A DNA stretch of 64,000 nt. Origin: Caldilineales bacterium (lineage in GTDB: Bacteria > Chloroflexota > Anaerolineae > Caldilineales > Caldilineaceae). A model generated the notes under the pieces. The model did no database searches, was not told where the DNA came from, and saw nothing but the letters and a program-made list of their open reading frames with translations. Within the stretch, counting starts at the first letter, position 1; each line of letters begins with the position of its first letter. Shown one piece after another: positions 51,375 through 60,334 of the stretch. Location of the stretch: contig JAAXGZ010000040.1 of NCBI GenBank assembly GCA_012271135.1, forward strand, positions 16,879 to 80,878, in the 5' to 3' direction. The position numbers were made by a program, and so were the translations under genes.

Positions 51375-52114
51375 CTCCTCAACATCCTGTCATTGTCACC
51401 GCGTACCGGCAAGGAGTACGGACCTTTCCGCCGATGTGTTTGGATAGCGGCGGGTTGGGTTGGCATTGGCCTTGCAGCGCGTCTCGGTGCGCACGACCCT
51501 GGTTCATCTCTGTTGCAAGGACGGTGGACAACGTCGGACATCGGCAATCGGTCTGCTGCCTGTTGCCCCGGGTTGCTGCAACGTGTTTGAGGGGTATGGT
51601 GTGGAATTTCGATCGCAATGTCCAAAGCTGTGGGTCGGGTTCCCGACTTGGGTTCATGAGGGCAGGGAACGCAATCCGTTGGCCTTTGAGGGATGCCGGG
51701 ATCGGACGGTTTGCACAAGTATGCAGTCGCAAAACACATGCTGCCGCCAACCGAACTCCGCGCCGGTGTTGACCACCGCATCGGGATTGGCGCCGCAGGG
51801 CTGGTTCCGGGCACGCGACTTCCGCCTTGTCCTACCGGCTGGCTGAATTGACCCTTGAATCGCATGGTGCTAGACTCATGGTCGGAATCCAGGGATGCAG
51901 AAATCGATAAGTTGGAATTCAGGTTTCAGGTGGCGGAACCTGCCGCACATCATCTGAACCCCCTTGGCAGATTGCCGGTACTGTCATCCAGCTTGTGACG
52001 TTGGCGCCTGATACAGGTCGGGCCATCCAGTTGAAAGTAACGCCTGTCTTGCAGGTGCGGTATGCCCTGTTGTTTGGGCGGGTTTGTCTGTTTCAGTCAG
52101 GACAGTGAGCAGCG
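51375..52114. other. 740-base gap between the sulfatase unit and the S1 gene
   Basis: Apart from the promoter at 51848-51876 nothing is recognised. Several open frames are rich in Cys, Arg and Pro and look non-coding. Confidence 0.4.
51848..51876 (+). promoter_or_regulatory. promoter candidate for the S1-domain gene
   Basis: TTGACC, 17 bases, then TAGACT. It would give a leader of about 230 bases before the S1 gene, which has room for regulatory structure, but none was identified. Confidence 0.45.
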
Positions 52115-53392
52115 ATGAACGATTCTTACGGGTTTGGTCGCGACCGCGGCGATCGCGCACCGGGCGGCCGCGGTTATTCAGGCCGCCAGGACAATCCTTC
52201 CCGGTACAGTGAACGGCCGGGCGGGCGGCCACAGAGCAACTATGACGATGCGCTGGAAAGCGTCCAGCGTCATTCCGTCGTCAATGGCACGGTTCTGCAT
52301 GAGGATGACGACGGCGGGATCATCGTACAAATCAACGGAGCGCGGTTCGAGGGCAAGGTCTCGGAGACCGAGCTTCGCCATTTACCGCCCGAGATGCAGA
52401 CGGATCTGCGGGAGGAGGGGCACACGTGCGAGTTCTTCGTGCGGCGCACACCGGCACGGAATTCCCACCCAGAAGAGCCGATGTACTACGACCTGACCAT
52501 CACCGGTCTGTGGCGCGAGGAAGACTGGCGCCTGGCCGAAGACGCCCTGCGCTCCGGCGACGTGTTCCCCGCTGTGCCGACCAAGTACAACAAAGGCGGC
52601 CTGCTGGTTCGTTTCGGCAGGATGCTGGAAGGCTTTGTGCCGATTTCGCACATCTGGAACTTCCCCTCCTTCCGCGAGCCCGAGCAGCGCGAGGAAGCGC
52701 TCAACCGCTGGGTCAACGAAGGCGAGGAAATGATGGTCAAGGTCATCGAGGTCACGCGCGACAAGCGCAAGCTGGTCCTGTCCAACAAGGAGGCCGTCCT
52801 CGATCGCAACCGCGAAGACAAGGCGGCCCTGTTCGAGACCCTGCAGGTCGGCGACGTGGTGGAAGGCACCGTGCGCAACATCAGGGACTTCGGTGCCTTT
52901 GTCGACATTGGCGGCGTCGAAGGTCTGCTGCACATCAGCGAGATCGACTGGGACCTGGTGCGACATCCCAGCGACTACCTCCAGGAAGGCCAGGTTCTGG
53001 AGGTCAAGGTCCTGCACATCGACCGGGAGAAGGGCCGTGTCAAGCTGAGCCGCAAGGCTCTCGCACCGACCCCGTGGAAGACTGTGCCCGAGCGGTACAA
53101 CGTGGGCCAGGTGGTATGGGTGGACATCACCAAGAAGAAGGACTTCGGCGCCTTTGCCAAACTCGAACCCGGTGTCGAGGGATTGATTCATGTGTCCGAA
53201 GTGGCACCGAAGGCGGAGCGCAATCCGATGGTAACCATCAACGAGGGTGACCGGCTTGAAGTGGAAATCATCCGTATCGACGCCGCCAACCAGCGCATCG
53301 GTCTCAGCCGCGCCCGTGTTCTCAACGCGTCGTCGGGCTGGTCCGCCTCCGGGGAATTTGACGACGACTACGATGATTACGACGACTACTAG
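52115..53392 (+). CDS. S1-domain RNA-binding protein (ribosomal protein S1-like)
   Basis: This is a 425-residue protein. A Gly/Arg-rich N-terminus (about 1-45) is followed by four S1-type beta-barrels. The first (about 50-115) is divergent; the second spans about 145-220 (FGRMLEGFVPISHIW), the third about 235-310 (GTVRNIRDFGAFVDIGGVEG) and the fourth about 325-400 (KKDFGAFAKLEPGVEGLIHV). The tail is acidic (EFDDDYDDYDDY). It probably acts in translation initiation or mRNA binding, as S1 and its relatives do. Confidence 0.88.
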   Translation: MNDSYGFGRDRGDRAPGGRGYSGRQDNPSRYSERPGGRPQSNYDDALESVQRHSVVNGTVLHEDDDGGIIVQINGARFEGKVSETELRHLPPEMQTDLREEGHTCEFFVRRTPARNSHPEEPMYYDLTITGLWREEDWRLAEDALRSGDVFPAVPTKYNKGGLLVRFGRMLEGFVPISHIWNFPSFREPEQREEALNRWVNEGEEMMVKVIEVTRDKRKLVLSNKEAVLDRNREDKAALFETLQVGDVVEGTVRNIRDFGAFVDIGGVEGLLHISEIDWDLVRHPSDYLQEGQVLEVKVLHIDREKGRVKLSRKALAPTPWKTVPERYNVGQVVWVDITKKKDFGAFAKLEPGVEGLIHVSEVAPKAERNPMVTINEGDRLEVEIIRIDAANQRIGLSRARVLNASSGWSASGEFDDDYDDYDDY

Positions 53393-53443
53393 GCCGGGGC
53401 GGATCGGAATCGGCTGGGCCGGGCGTTACCCGCACTGATCAGG

Positions 53444-53467
53444 AACCGACCGCCTGGGCGGTCGGTT
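53444..53467 (+). terminator. intrinsic terminator after the S1 gene
   Basis: AACCGACCGCC pairs with GGCGGTCGGTT (11 bp, two-base loop), followed by TGCTT. It ends 50 bases before the Nudix start. Confidence 0.6.
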
Positions 53468-53516
53468 TGCTTCCGATGGCACACCGTAGCCTGCGAGTGG
53501 TCATCGCTTCGCATCC

Positions 53517-53951
53517 GTGAATCGACTCCGGTACGTAACCGGCGGCGGCGTAGTCCTGTGCATGGATCAGGCGGTTCTGCTGGACAGACCCTCGCGCCAG
53601 GAGATTCGGTTGCCCAAAGGCCATGTCGAACCAGGGGAGGAGCCGGGGGCAGCGGCTCGACGGGAGACTGCGGAGGAAACCGGCTTCGCGGATCTGCACT
53701 TGTTGGCCGGTTTGGGTGTGCAGACGGTGAAGTTCGAGTACCTGAACCAACGAATCCACCGAACCGAGCACTGGTTCCTTTACCAGTTCGGTTCGGCCGC
53801 CAGGCAGGATCGGCCCCCGGAGGATGAACGGCAGTTCAGGACAATGTGGCGTCCCTGGAGCCTGGCGCACGACCTGTTAACCTTTGAGGCCGAGCGACAG
53901 GTGTTGGCCAAAGCGGTTTTGGTTTGGCAGAAGCTCCAGGCGCAGGCCTGA
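53517..53951 (+). CDS. Nudix hydrolase
   Basis: This is a 144-residue Nudix protein. The box GHVEPGEEPGAAARRETAEE continuing into TGF matches Gx5Ex7REUxEExGU with all catalytic Glu present. It starts with GTG 53517. Nudix enzymes hydrolyse nucleoside diphosphates linked to another group; the substrate is not predictable. It is convergent with infA. Confidence 0.85.
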   Translation: MNRLRYVTGGGVVLCMDQAVLLDRPSRQEIRLPKGHVEPGEEPGAAARRETAEETGFADLHLLAGLGVQTVKFEYLNQRIHRTEHWFLYQFGSAARQDRPPEDERQFRTMWRPWSLAHDLLTFEAERQVLAKAVLVWQKLQAQA

Positions 53952-53986
53952 TGCCCCAGTGGTCTGCCCGGAATACCGGGTCGGAC

Positions 53987-54229
53987 CTATCGGCGGTAGG
54001 TGCCGGCAGCCTGGGAGCGGTGGCGGTAGGTGATGCGCCCTTTGGTCAGGTCGTACGGACTGACCTCGATGGTCACGCGATCTCCGAGCAGTACCTTGAT
54101 GTAGTTCTTGCGCATGTGCCCGGAGAGATAGGCAAGGATGCGGTGGCCATTTTCCATTTCAACCCGGAAGTTGGCGTTCGGCAGCGTTTCCACCACCGAT
54201 CCCTCCATCTCAATCTTTTCCTTGCTCAT
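53987..54229 (-). CDS. infA: translation initiation factor IF-1
   Basis: This is an 80-residue S1/OB-fold factor. It starts [20 protein letters not shown] and has [20 protein letters not shown] with the conserved basic loop, then [17 protein letters not shown]. It is slightly longer than the usual 72 residues because of a C-terminal extension. It lies 37 bases after rpsU on the same strand, which is not the usual ribosomal-protein cluster location. Confidence 0.95.
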   Translation of the reverse strand: MSKEKIEMEGSVVETLPNANFRVEMENGHRILAYLSGHMRKNYIKVLLGDRVTIEVSPYDLTKGRITYRHRSQAAGTYRR

Positions 54230-54266
54230 CCATTTCTCCGTGGCTGGTCCGGTTCGAGCCCAAGGG

Positions 54267-54524
54267 TTAGTACCTGCGCCTGCTGCGCGCCCGCGCCATC
54301 GTTCGTTGGGCCTTGCGGATGGCTTTCTGCTTCTTGATGCGGTTGACTTCGCTTCTGGAGGTGAACCAGCGCTTCTGCCTCACTTGGGGAAGGATGCGGG
54401 CCTCGGAAACAGCTTTGCGGAATCGTCGCAACAGCGACTCCTGGGATTCGCCAGGCCGGAGATCTACGGTAATGGGAGCACCTCTGCCGATGTTTTTCGG
54501 AATCAATACGAACCTACGCAACAC
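54267..54524 (-). CDS. rpsU: ribosomal protein S21
   Basis: This is an 85-residue S21. The core [20 protein letters not shown] is followed by a basic C-terminus ([16 protein letters not shown]). GTG 54524 gives an about 17-residue extension before the core. The start is uncertain: a TATAAT lies only three bases upstream of it (see 54528-54535), so the true start may be downstream. It is followed by infA. Confidence 0.9.
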   Translation of the reverse strand: MLRRFVLIPKNIGRGAPITVDLRPGESQESLLRRFRKAVSEARILPQVRQKRWFTSRSEVNRIKKQKAIRKAQRTMARARSRRRY

Positions 54525-54527
54525 GCG

Positions 54528-54535
54528 ATTATACT
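54528..54535. promoter_or_regulatory. shared, near-symmetric -10 between rpsU and rsmG
   Basis: ATTATACT reads TATACT toward rsmG and TATAAT toward rpsU. The two starts are only 21 bases apart. The rsmG ATG lies 10 bases after its -10, so its mRNA would be leaderless or nearly so. No -35 was identified for either direction. Confidence 0.55.
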
Positions 54536-54545
54536 CGTTCCCCCG

Positions 54546-55322
54546 ATGACCAACACAAAACCGGATTCCTCATTCCCACAGGCCGTGCGCCGTCTCCTGT
54601 CGGACCGAGCTCGCGCCGTGGGCTTGTCGCTGGATGATGGCCAACTGGATCGGTTCGCCCTTTTCGCCGACTGTCTGCGGGACGGCAACACGCGGTTCAA
54701 CCTGACCGCCATCACGGACGTGGAAGGCATTGTGTTGAAACACTTCCTGGACTCTATGGCGGTGTGGCCGACGCTGTCCCGCGCACTTGAAGACTTGAAG
54801 GATGGCGACCGGCTGGCCGTGCTGGATGTCGGCACAGGTGCCGGGTTGCCCGGCCTCGCGCTGGCCATCCTGGATCCGGACATCCAGTTGACCTTGATGG
54901 ACGGCACTCTCAAGAAGGTGGACTTCCTGACCGCGGCCTGCAAGACGCTGGGAATGACGGAAGTTGCCGTGGTGCACGGGCGGGCGGAGGAACTGGGACG
55001 ACAGCCGGCCTTCCGGGAACGGTTTCCCGTGGTCGTGGCCAGGGGCCTTGCACCCTTGCCAACGCTGTTGGAATACCTGGTTCCGCTGACCAGCGTCGGC
55101 GGTCTGTGTCTGGCCTACAAGGGACTAAACCTGCCCGTTGAACTGCAGGCGGCCCAGCCGGCCCTGCAGGCATTGCGGGCGGACGTGGAAAGGGTGATCC
55201 CGATCCACGTGCCCGGGTTGGATGCAACCCGGCGGGTGGCAGTGTTTAGGAAAACCCGGGCCACGGCGGCCAAGTACCCGCGCGGCCAGGGACAGCCGCG
55301 GCGGCGTCCGTTGCAGGCTTGA
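54546..55322 (+). CDS. rsmG: 16S rRNA (guanine527-N7)-methyltransferase
   Basis: This is a 258-residue GidB/RsmG. Visible motifs are FNLTAITDVEGIVLKHFLDS, the SAM loop VLDVGTGAGLPGLALAI, and VVARGLAPLPTLLEYLVPL. It methylates N7 of G527 in 16S rRNA. ATG 54546 lies just beyond the shared promoter. The C-terminal basic tail (KTRATAAKYPRGQGQPRRR) is typical. It is not next to gidA/mnmG here. Confidence 0.92.
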   Translation: MTNTKPDSSFPQAVRRLLSDRARAVGLSLDDGQLDRFALFADCLRDGNTRFNLTAITDVEGIVLKHFLDSMAVWPTLSRALEDLKDGDRLAVLDVGTGAGLPGLALAILDPDIQLTLMDGTLKKVDFLTAACKTLGMTEVAVVHGRAEELGRQPAFRERFPVVVARGLAPLPTLLEYLVPLTSVGGLCLAYKGLNLPVELQAAQPALQALRADVERVIPIHVPGLDATRRVAVFRKTRATAAKYPRGQGQPRRRPLQA

Positions 55323-55342
55323 TGCGACGGGCAGGGACCCAA

Positions 55343-57106
55343 TCAGCCAAAGACGCCGTTCCCGATTCCAAAGACATTGTCCGGGTCGGCGCTGTGCTTG
55401 AGTTCCCTGAGCATGGAGCGGCTAGTCGAGGTCATGACCCGATCCAGGTAGTGCTGTCGCAGCTTGCCGACGCCGTGGTGGTGGGAGATGGAACCGCCGG
55501 CGGCCAGAATCGCTTCCCTGATGCCATGCTCGATGTCGATAAAAACCTCGAGGGGGTTTTCGAGACCGCGGTTGGAAAAGCCGTGGGTGAAGTAGATGCA
55601 GACCCCCGAGTGGTACACCTGCGTGATGCGGGCGGAAATGAACGGGTTGCCGTACAGGTTGTGCTTGGCATGCAGGTCCAGGGCCGCCTGCTTGACCGAG
55701 TCCACCACGTTGTGGATATTGTCCCAGGCGGTGGAAGTTTCGTAGGTCTCGCCGGAAATGAAATAGGGTGCCAGGAAGTCCCGGATGTAGGCGATGGCAT
55801 AAGTCAGCATGTAGCCCCGCTTGCCGTTTTCAGAACCTCCGGCCACGCCCCGAAACGACTTGGCCAGTGACTTGATGTGGCGAGCCTGATGGGAAACCTC
55901 CGACCTTGAACCTTCCATCACCACGGTTGCGGCCGAGATGTTGCGCAGGTCAAACCGGTACAGTTTCTCCAGGGCGGTGCGCTGAATTGTTTGCTCTACT
56001 GCCTTGAGGCCGGTGGCCTCGGGCTTGAGTGCCTGGCTGAACCGAAACTGGAGGTTGTCGACGAGGCGCACGCTGGCTGGCACCACCCCGGAACGCTGTA
56101 GGCGGAGCATGAAATCCACACCCCGGGGGAAGTCCGGGAAAACATACGAGGCGTACCGGGTTTCCTCGGGAATCCGGTGGATGTTGACCACGGCTTCGGT
56201 GATTAGGCCCAGGTTGCCTTCGCTGCCGAACACGAGGTCCCGCGGCTGAATGCCCGCCGAACGGCGCGGCGCGGAATCATGGTGGGTAACCTCGCCCCGA
56301 GGACTGATGAGGGTAACCTTCTCGACGATCTGCTCGATGTTGCCATATCGATTTTTTTTCATGCCGCTGGCGTTGGTCGAAATCCAGCCTCCCAGCGTGG
56401 ACAACTCCATGCTGTCGGGCTCATGGCCCACAATCCAGCCCTCGACGCGCAGCGCGCGTTCCAGTTCACTGCCGGTGATGCCGGCCTGCACGCGGGCTGT
56501 CTGATTCGTCTCGTCGATCGACAGCACCTGGTTCATGCGGCTCATGTCCACCGATACGATGGGACGGGTCTCCGCCGGCGACAGCAGCAGGGCGTTGCTG
56601 ACGTTGGTGCCCCCGCCATAAGGTACCAGGCACACGCCGTGTTTCCCTGCCAGTTGGATCAGCTGTTTGGCTTCCTCAGTGGATTCGGGCCAGACCACGA
56701 GATCGGCCACCCGCTCCAGGTTCTCATAGATGACCTGGTACAACTCCCAATTGGATGTTTGCCCGTGACTGTGATTGAGGCGCACCTTGGCGTTGTCCGA
56801 GACGCGGTCCTTGTTCAAGACGGTCTCGACAGCCCGGCGAAACTCGGGACACGGCAGCGGTTCCGGCACAACGGGCGCGGAGTTTGGCGACCTTAAGTCG
56901 GTGGGATCGATTTCGTGGCCCAGGATGTCCTGAACGAAAGGCCAGAACAGCGGCATTTCGGTTCCGGACATGTCATAGCGGTGGCCGGTCAATTCCACCA
57001 CGCCGCGCTCGTTGAGCCGGAAGCACGTGTCGCGGTATCCCCACAGATGGTCGTGCAGGGATTGGTCCAGGGACTGACCGGAACGGTTCAGGGCCTTGTC
57101 CGCCAT
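55343..57106 (-). CDS. alkyldihydroxyacetonephosphate synthase-like FAD enzyme
   Basis: This is a 587-residue VAO-family flavoprotein. The N-terminus (VVELTGHRYDMSG), the FAD-loop region PYGGGTNVS, the central GHEPDSMELSTLGGW and ASGMKKNRYGNIE, and the near-C-terminal SISHHHGVGKLR all match eukaryotic AGPS motifs. AGPS exchanges an acyl for an alkyl chain to make ether lipids. The exact lipid product here is unknown; a partner acyl-DHAP synthase is not adjacent. It is convergent with rsmG and divergent from the DsbA-like gene. Confidence 0.88.
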   Translation of the reverse strand: MADKALNRSGQSLDQSLHDHLWGYRDTCFRLNERGVVELTGHRYDMSGTEMPLFWPFVQDILGHEIDPTDLRSPNSAPVVPEPLPCPEFRRAVETVLNKDRVSDNAKVRLNHSHGQTSNWELYQVIYENLERVADLVVWPESTEEAKQLIQLAGKHGVCLVPYGGGTNVSNALLLSPAETRPIVSVDMSRMNQVLSIDETNQTARVQAGITGSELERALRVEGWIVGHEPDSMELSTLGGWISTNASGMKKNRYGNIEQIVEKVTLISPRGEVTHHDSAPRRSAGIQPRDLVFGSEGNLGLITEAVVNIHRIPEETRYASYVFPDFPRGVDFMLRLQRSGVVPASVRLVDNLQFRFSQALKPEATGLKAVEQTIQRTALEKLYRFDLRNISAATVVMEGSRSEVSHQARHIKSLAKSFRGVAGGSENGKRGYMLTYAIAYIRDFLAPYFISGETYETSTAWDNIHNVVDSVKQAALDLHAKHNLYGNPFISARITQVYHSGVCIYFTHGFSNRGLENPLEVFIDIEHGIREAILAAGGSISHHHGVGKLRQHYLDRVMTSTSRSMLRELKHSADPDNVFGIGNGVFG

Positions 57107-57294
57107 GGCCAGAATCCTTTGGCAAAGATGAGGAGTACGGAGCGGGCCTCCATTCTACTATCTGAAGGGATGGTCGGGTCGGCCGGGATGCACCGTTTTC
57201 GATGTTCGAACGCCACCTGCGGCTCGCCGCTGTGATTCTGCTTGCACCGTCTGCCGGAGGGAGCACGGCGGTCCGGCTGTGGCAGACTCATTGC

Positions 57295-58038
57295 ATGGCC
57301 TCTTCGCTCTTGCCCCGCCCTCTCTGGCAGGCCCTGGCCGCCGTTGCTGTCTTGGTCTTGATGTTGATGCTCGCGGCCTGCCGGGCCGATGCTCCTGACG
57401 AACCGGTCCCCCTCGTCGCCGGCGAGGAGCTGGCCCAGGCGGCCGAAATTGCGCCGGACGAACTGCCCGTGGGCCATACCGGGGAGGGATTTCTCTACCT
57501 TGGGTCCCCGGAAGCACCCCTGGTGCTGTACGAGATCTTCAACGCCAATTGCCCGGGATGCGGCAACCATCATCGGTCCCGGTTGCCGTCCCTGGTACGG
57601 GAACATGTCCAAAGCGGCGTGGTCCAGATGGTCATGGTGGATTTGGCCATCAGTCCGGAGTGGGGCGAGCAGGCGCATTTCACGGCCTGGTGTCTGGGCC
57701 AGCAGGTCGGCGCCCAAAGTCAATGGCAGTTTTGGACGGATCTGTTCGAAGGACAGGCCTCCTGGATCGCCGAAGGCGAGGCATTCTCGCTGCGGCTGGC
57801 CGACGAGGCGGGAGCCGAAGCGTCGGAGTTGCGAACCTGCATCGAATCGCAGGCTCCCGCCGCGGTGGCCGAACTTCAGGCCATTGCCGAGGATCGGCTG
57901 CTGCCGGAGCGATGGTCCACGCCCGTCTTCCGCATTGAGGACAGGACCGGCCGTTTCCTGGCGTCGCAGGTTGGCTCACCGTCGCTGGAGGCCTGGAACC
58001 GGCTCGTGGAGCAGGCCTTGGCCGTGGCTTCCTGGTAG
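57295..58038 (+). CDS. DsbA-like thioredoxin-fold lipoprotein
   Basis: This is a 247-residue protein. A hydrophobic signal ends in the lipobox LAAC (Cys29). The thioredoxin-like domain has the CPGC active site at 86-89 (FNANCPGCGNHH) and an extra Cys pair in WCLGQQ and RTCIES. The role is probably disulfide formation or reduction in the envelope. ATG 57295 gives the signal peptide; the longer open frame from 57202 is not protein-like. It is convergent with phyH. Confidence 0.85.
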   Translation: MASSLLPRPLWQALAAVAVLVLMLMLAACRADAPDEPVPLVAGEELAQAAEIAPDELPVGHTGEGFLYLGSPEAPLVLYEIFNANCPGCGNHHRSRLPSLVREHVQSGVVQMVMVDLAISPEWGEQAHFTAWCLGQQVGAQSQWQFWTDLFEGQASWIAEGEAFSLRLADEAGAEASELRTCIESQAPAAVAELQAIAEDRLLPERWSTPVFRIEDRTGRFLASQVGSPSLEAWNRLVEQALAVASW

Positions 58039-58074
58039 CCCGTTCCCAAGCCGGCGTTTCTCTTCGTTTGCCGG

Positions 58075-58956
58075 TTAGGCAGGAACGCGCTCGGGTCTGC
58101 CGGCCAGCCAGTCCTCCCGGGTGGCGACCCGTTCCGGAAACAGCCGGCTGCGCGCCAGGAAGCCGGCGCCGTGCTCCGGCATGGGATCCTGGTCCGTCGG
58201 CTGGTAGCGGATGTCGAGACTCCAGCGCACCTCGTCGGAGTTGTTGGGCGTGGACATGTGCACACACCGATCGTTGAACAGGATCAAGTCACCCTTGTCG
58301 GCAATCAACGGTACCGGTTGGCGGTTGGCCGGCAGGTGCTCGGCGTCGATTTCCAGGAATCCGGTTCCGGAATAGCTCTCCTTGTGCCACGACTTCACCC
58401 GTTGTCGGTGCGTGCGCGGCATTACATGCAGGCACCCGTTCTCCAAGGTCGAGTTCACGAAGGGGATCCAGACTGAAATGACCGGATTGGCGTTGGCATC
58501 GGGCCAGTAGGACTTGTCTTGGTGCCAGGGCACCACGCCCGCGGCCACGCGCGGTACTTTGGGACGCGTGTTGTACACGGGGTTGGAGAAGATTTCGGGA
58601 CCAATCAGCGATTCAACCGCGTCCAGAACGATCGGATTGGCCATGAGATCGTAGTAGCCCGCATCGCGGTCCCGCCAACCGCGTCCAAAGACCAGAAAGT
58701 CCGCGTCGGTCAGGTCGGCGAACAGATCCGCCAGGCGCCGCTCGAACGGCCGGTCGGCCATCGGATCCGGCACCAGGCCGTCGGCCACCAGTTTCCGGGC
58801 GATGGCGTCCACCTTGCGCTTCATCGCGGCGCGCGCCGGTTCGAGATCCGCGTCGTCAAGAACACCGGGCACGATGAGGTAGCCCTCTGCGTCGTAAAAG
58901 TGCACCTGCTTGTCCGAGAGGCTGCCGCCGTGGTCGCTGCGGAATGTGTCCAACAT
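58075..58956 (-). CDS. phytanoyl-CoA dioxygenase family protein
   Basis: This is a 293-residue Fe(II)/2-oxoglutarate oxygenase. The HxD pair is in VPWHQDKSYW and the distal His in CVHMSTPNNSDEVRWSLDIRYQ, with Arg for 2-oxoglutarate. It is not close to ectoine hydroxylase (EctD) in the segment after HxD. PhyH proteins hydroxylate diverse small molecules. It lies after the betaine transporter genes on the same strand, but a hairpin separates them. Confidence 0.88.
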   Translation of the reverse strand: MLDTFRSDHGGSLSDKQVHFYDAEGYLIVPGVLDDADLEPARAAMKRKVDAIARKLVADGLVPDPMADRPFERRLADLFADLTDADFLVFGRGWRDRDAGYYDLMANPIVLDAVESLIGPEIFSNPVYNTRPKVPRVAAGVVPWHQDKSYWPDANANPVISVWIPFVNSTLENGCLHVMPRTHRQRVKSWHKESYSGTGFLEIDAEHLPANRQPVPLIADKGDLILFNDRCVHMSTPNNSDEVRWSLDIRYQPTDQDPMPEHGAGFLARSRLFPERVATREDWLAGRPERVPA

Positions 58957-59002
58957 GGGTTACTCTTGGGTTGGGCCCGGACTGCGGACCAGGATTCGTT
59001 GT

Positions 59003-59039
59003 CGGCCCGGCTTCCTCGCCCCGCGAGGAAGCCGGGCCG
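59003..59039. terminator. 17-bp perfect hairpin between proX and phyH
   Basis: CGGCCCGGCTTCCTCGC pairs with GCGAGGAAGCCGGGCCG across CCC. No T-run follows. It probably terminates or attenuates the transport operon before phyH. Confidence 0.6.
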
Positions 59040-59100
59040 CGCATTTGGGGAGCAGTGTCTGTACGTCCTCTGTGACGACAACCCCAACTTCAGTCTCCGT

Positions 59101-60174
59101 CTATTGGCTCGGCCAGCCGTCGGCCGCCTCGCTGGCATCCAGGGCCGCCTGGATCTTCTCCGTAGCCTCGGGGGTTACCCACTGGCTCCAGGCATCTCGT
59201 TTGGCCTGCAGGAACCACAGCGCAGCATCCTGCTCAGTGGCGCCTTCGTTGGCTTGGGACCAGCGCGCGATGTCCTGGAACAGGACGATGTCGATGTTGA
59301 AGTTGCGCAGCATGTCCACGACCTCGGGCGCCCGCTCGAGCATCGAGGGATGCACGGCGATGCGAACGTCGGAGTCCACGTAGGCACAGGCTTTGGTGGT
59401 GGCCCAGCATTCCTCGCTGTAGGGCGGTTCCTCAAGCCGGACAAGGTCCAGCACGAGGGCGGGTTCGTTGGTGCCCCACTGGTACCCCAGCCAAGGTTCG
59501 CCCCGCTCGTACGCCCCGTACAGATCGGCGTTGGCCGCAGCTCCATCGCCCGGGTTCACGATGTATACGTGCTCTTCAAGACCGTAGGATGCGACCTGCT
59601 GGGCGTTTACCTCCTCGCAGGCCCAGCCAATTACGCAGGAAACCAAGCGAGCCTTGTCGCCGCTTTCGGCCGTGGTGAACAACGCCTTGAATTTCTCGTC
59701 CTTGAGATCCTCGACACTGTCCAGGTCGGGATACTGCTCCTGCAGGTAGGCCGGTATGACAAAGGCCGACTGCCAGTCGCCAACCAGGGTCTTGCCGATG
59801 TCGACGACTTCTTCGGCTGCGATGGCGTCATCCCACGTTTCCTGCTGATTGGGAAGCCAAATCTCAAGGGTCACGTCGGTGTCTCCATTGCGCAGCCCCT
59901 GGAACAGGGGCAGCGTGGCGCCGAAGGTGGCCCCCGTGGGGTAGCCGTATCCTTTTTCCACCAGGTATTGCGCAATGCGGTTTTGGATTAAGGCGCTCTG
60001 CCAGTTCAGGTCGGAAAAGACGATGGGGTCGTTGGAAACCGGTTCTGCCGCTTCCGCCGTGTCGGACACGGCGGAGTCGGTCGGCATGGCACAGGCGGCC
60101 ATCACCAAGGCGGCCAATGTCAGCAGGATTGTCAGAACCGGGGAACGACCTGGGAATTTCATGGTTTGATGCAA
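59101..60174 (-). CDS. proX: glycine-betaine/proline-betaine-type ABC substrate-binding lipoprotein
   Basis: This is an about 357-residue OpuAC/ProX-like binding protein. The signal peptide ends in AALVMAACA with the lipobox Cys, and the mature part has LNWQSALIQNRIAQYLVEKG and WLGYQWGTN. TTG 60174 is chosen because AAGGAGAT lies seven bases upstream; ATG 60162 is 12 bases farther and has no ribosome-binding site at normal distance. Ligand identity (betaine, proline betaine or choline) is not determined. proW and proV lie upstream. Confidence 0.88.
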   Translation of the reverse strand: MHQTMKFPGRSPVLTILLTLAALVMAACAMPTDSAVSDTAEAAEPVSNDPIVFSDLNWQSALIQNRIAQYLVEKGYGYPTGATFGATLPLFQGLRNGDTDVTLEIWLPNQQETWDDAIAAEEVVDIGKTLVGDWQSAFVIPAYLQEQYPDLDSVEDLKDEKFKALFTTAESGDKARLVSCVIGWACEEVNAQQVASYGLEEHVYIVNPGDGAAANADLYGAYERGEPWLGYQWGTNEPALVLDLVRLEEPPYSEECWATTKACAYVDSDVRIAVHPSMLERAPEVVDMLRNFNIDIVLFQDIARWSQANEGATEQDAALWFLQAKRDAWSQWVTPEATEKIQAALDASEAADGWPSQ

Positions 60175-60334
60175 AGGTAAATCTCCTTGTGCGTTGGTGC
60201 GGCACGCCCGGAAGGAAAACCCTTGGACGCGAAACATGCGACTTTGATCTGGGTTGCAGGCACGGCCGCGTCTGGTTTGGTGCGGAGGCTGGAGGTGCGT
60301 ACTTCGCCCAGGTCCCCATTGTATCGGAAGGCGT

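Noticed and set aside
51460-51846. Cys- and Arg-rich plus-strand ORF between the sulfatase unit and the S1 gene
   Set aside because: Composition looks non-coding, there is no ribosome-binding site, and no similar motif is known.
48207-51941. 16-base direct repeat AGGTTTCAGGTGGCGG at about 48207 and 51926
   Set aside because: A 16-base match is expected roughly once by chance in 64 kb, and no boundaries or flanking structure support an element.
58075-58956. Ectoine hydroxylase (EctD) for the PhyH gene
   Set aside because: The segment after HxD and the wider motif do not match EctD, and no ectoine genes are nearby.
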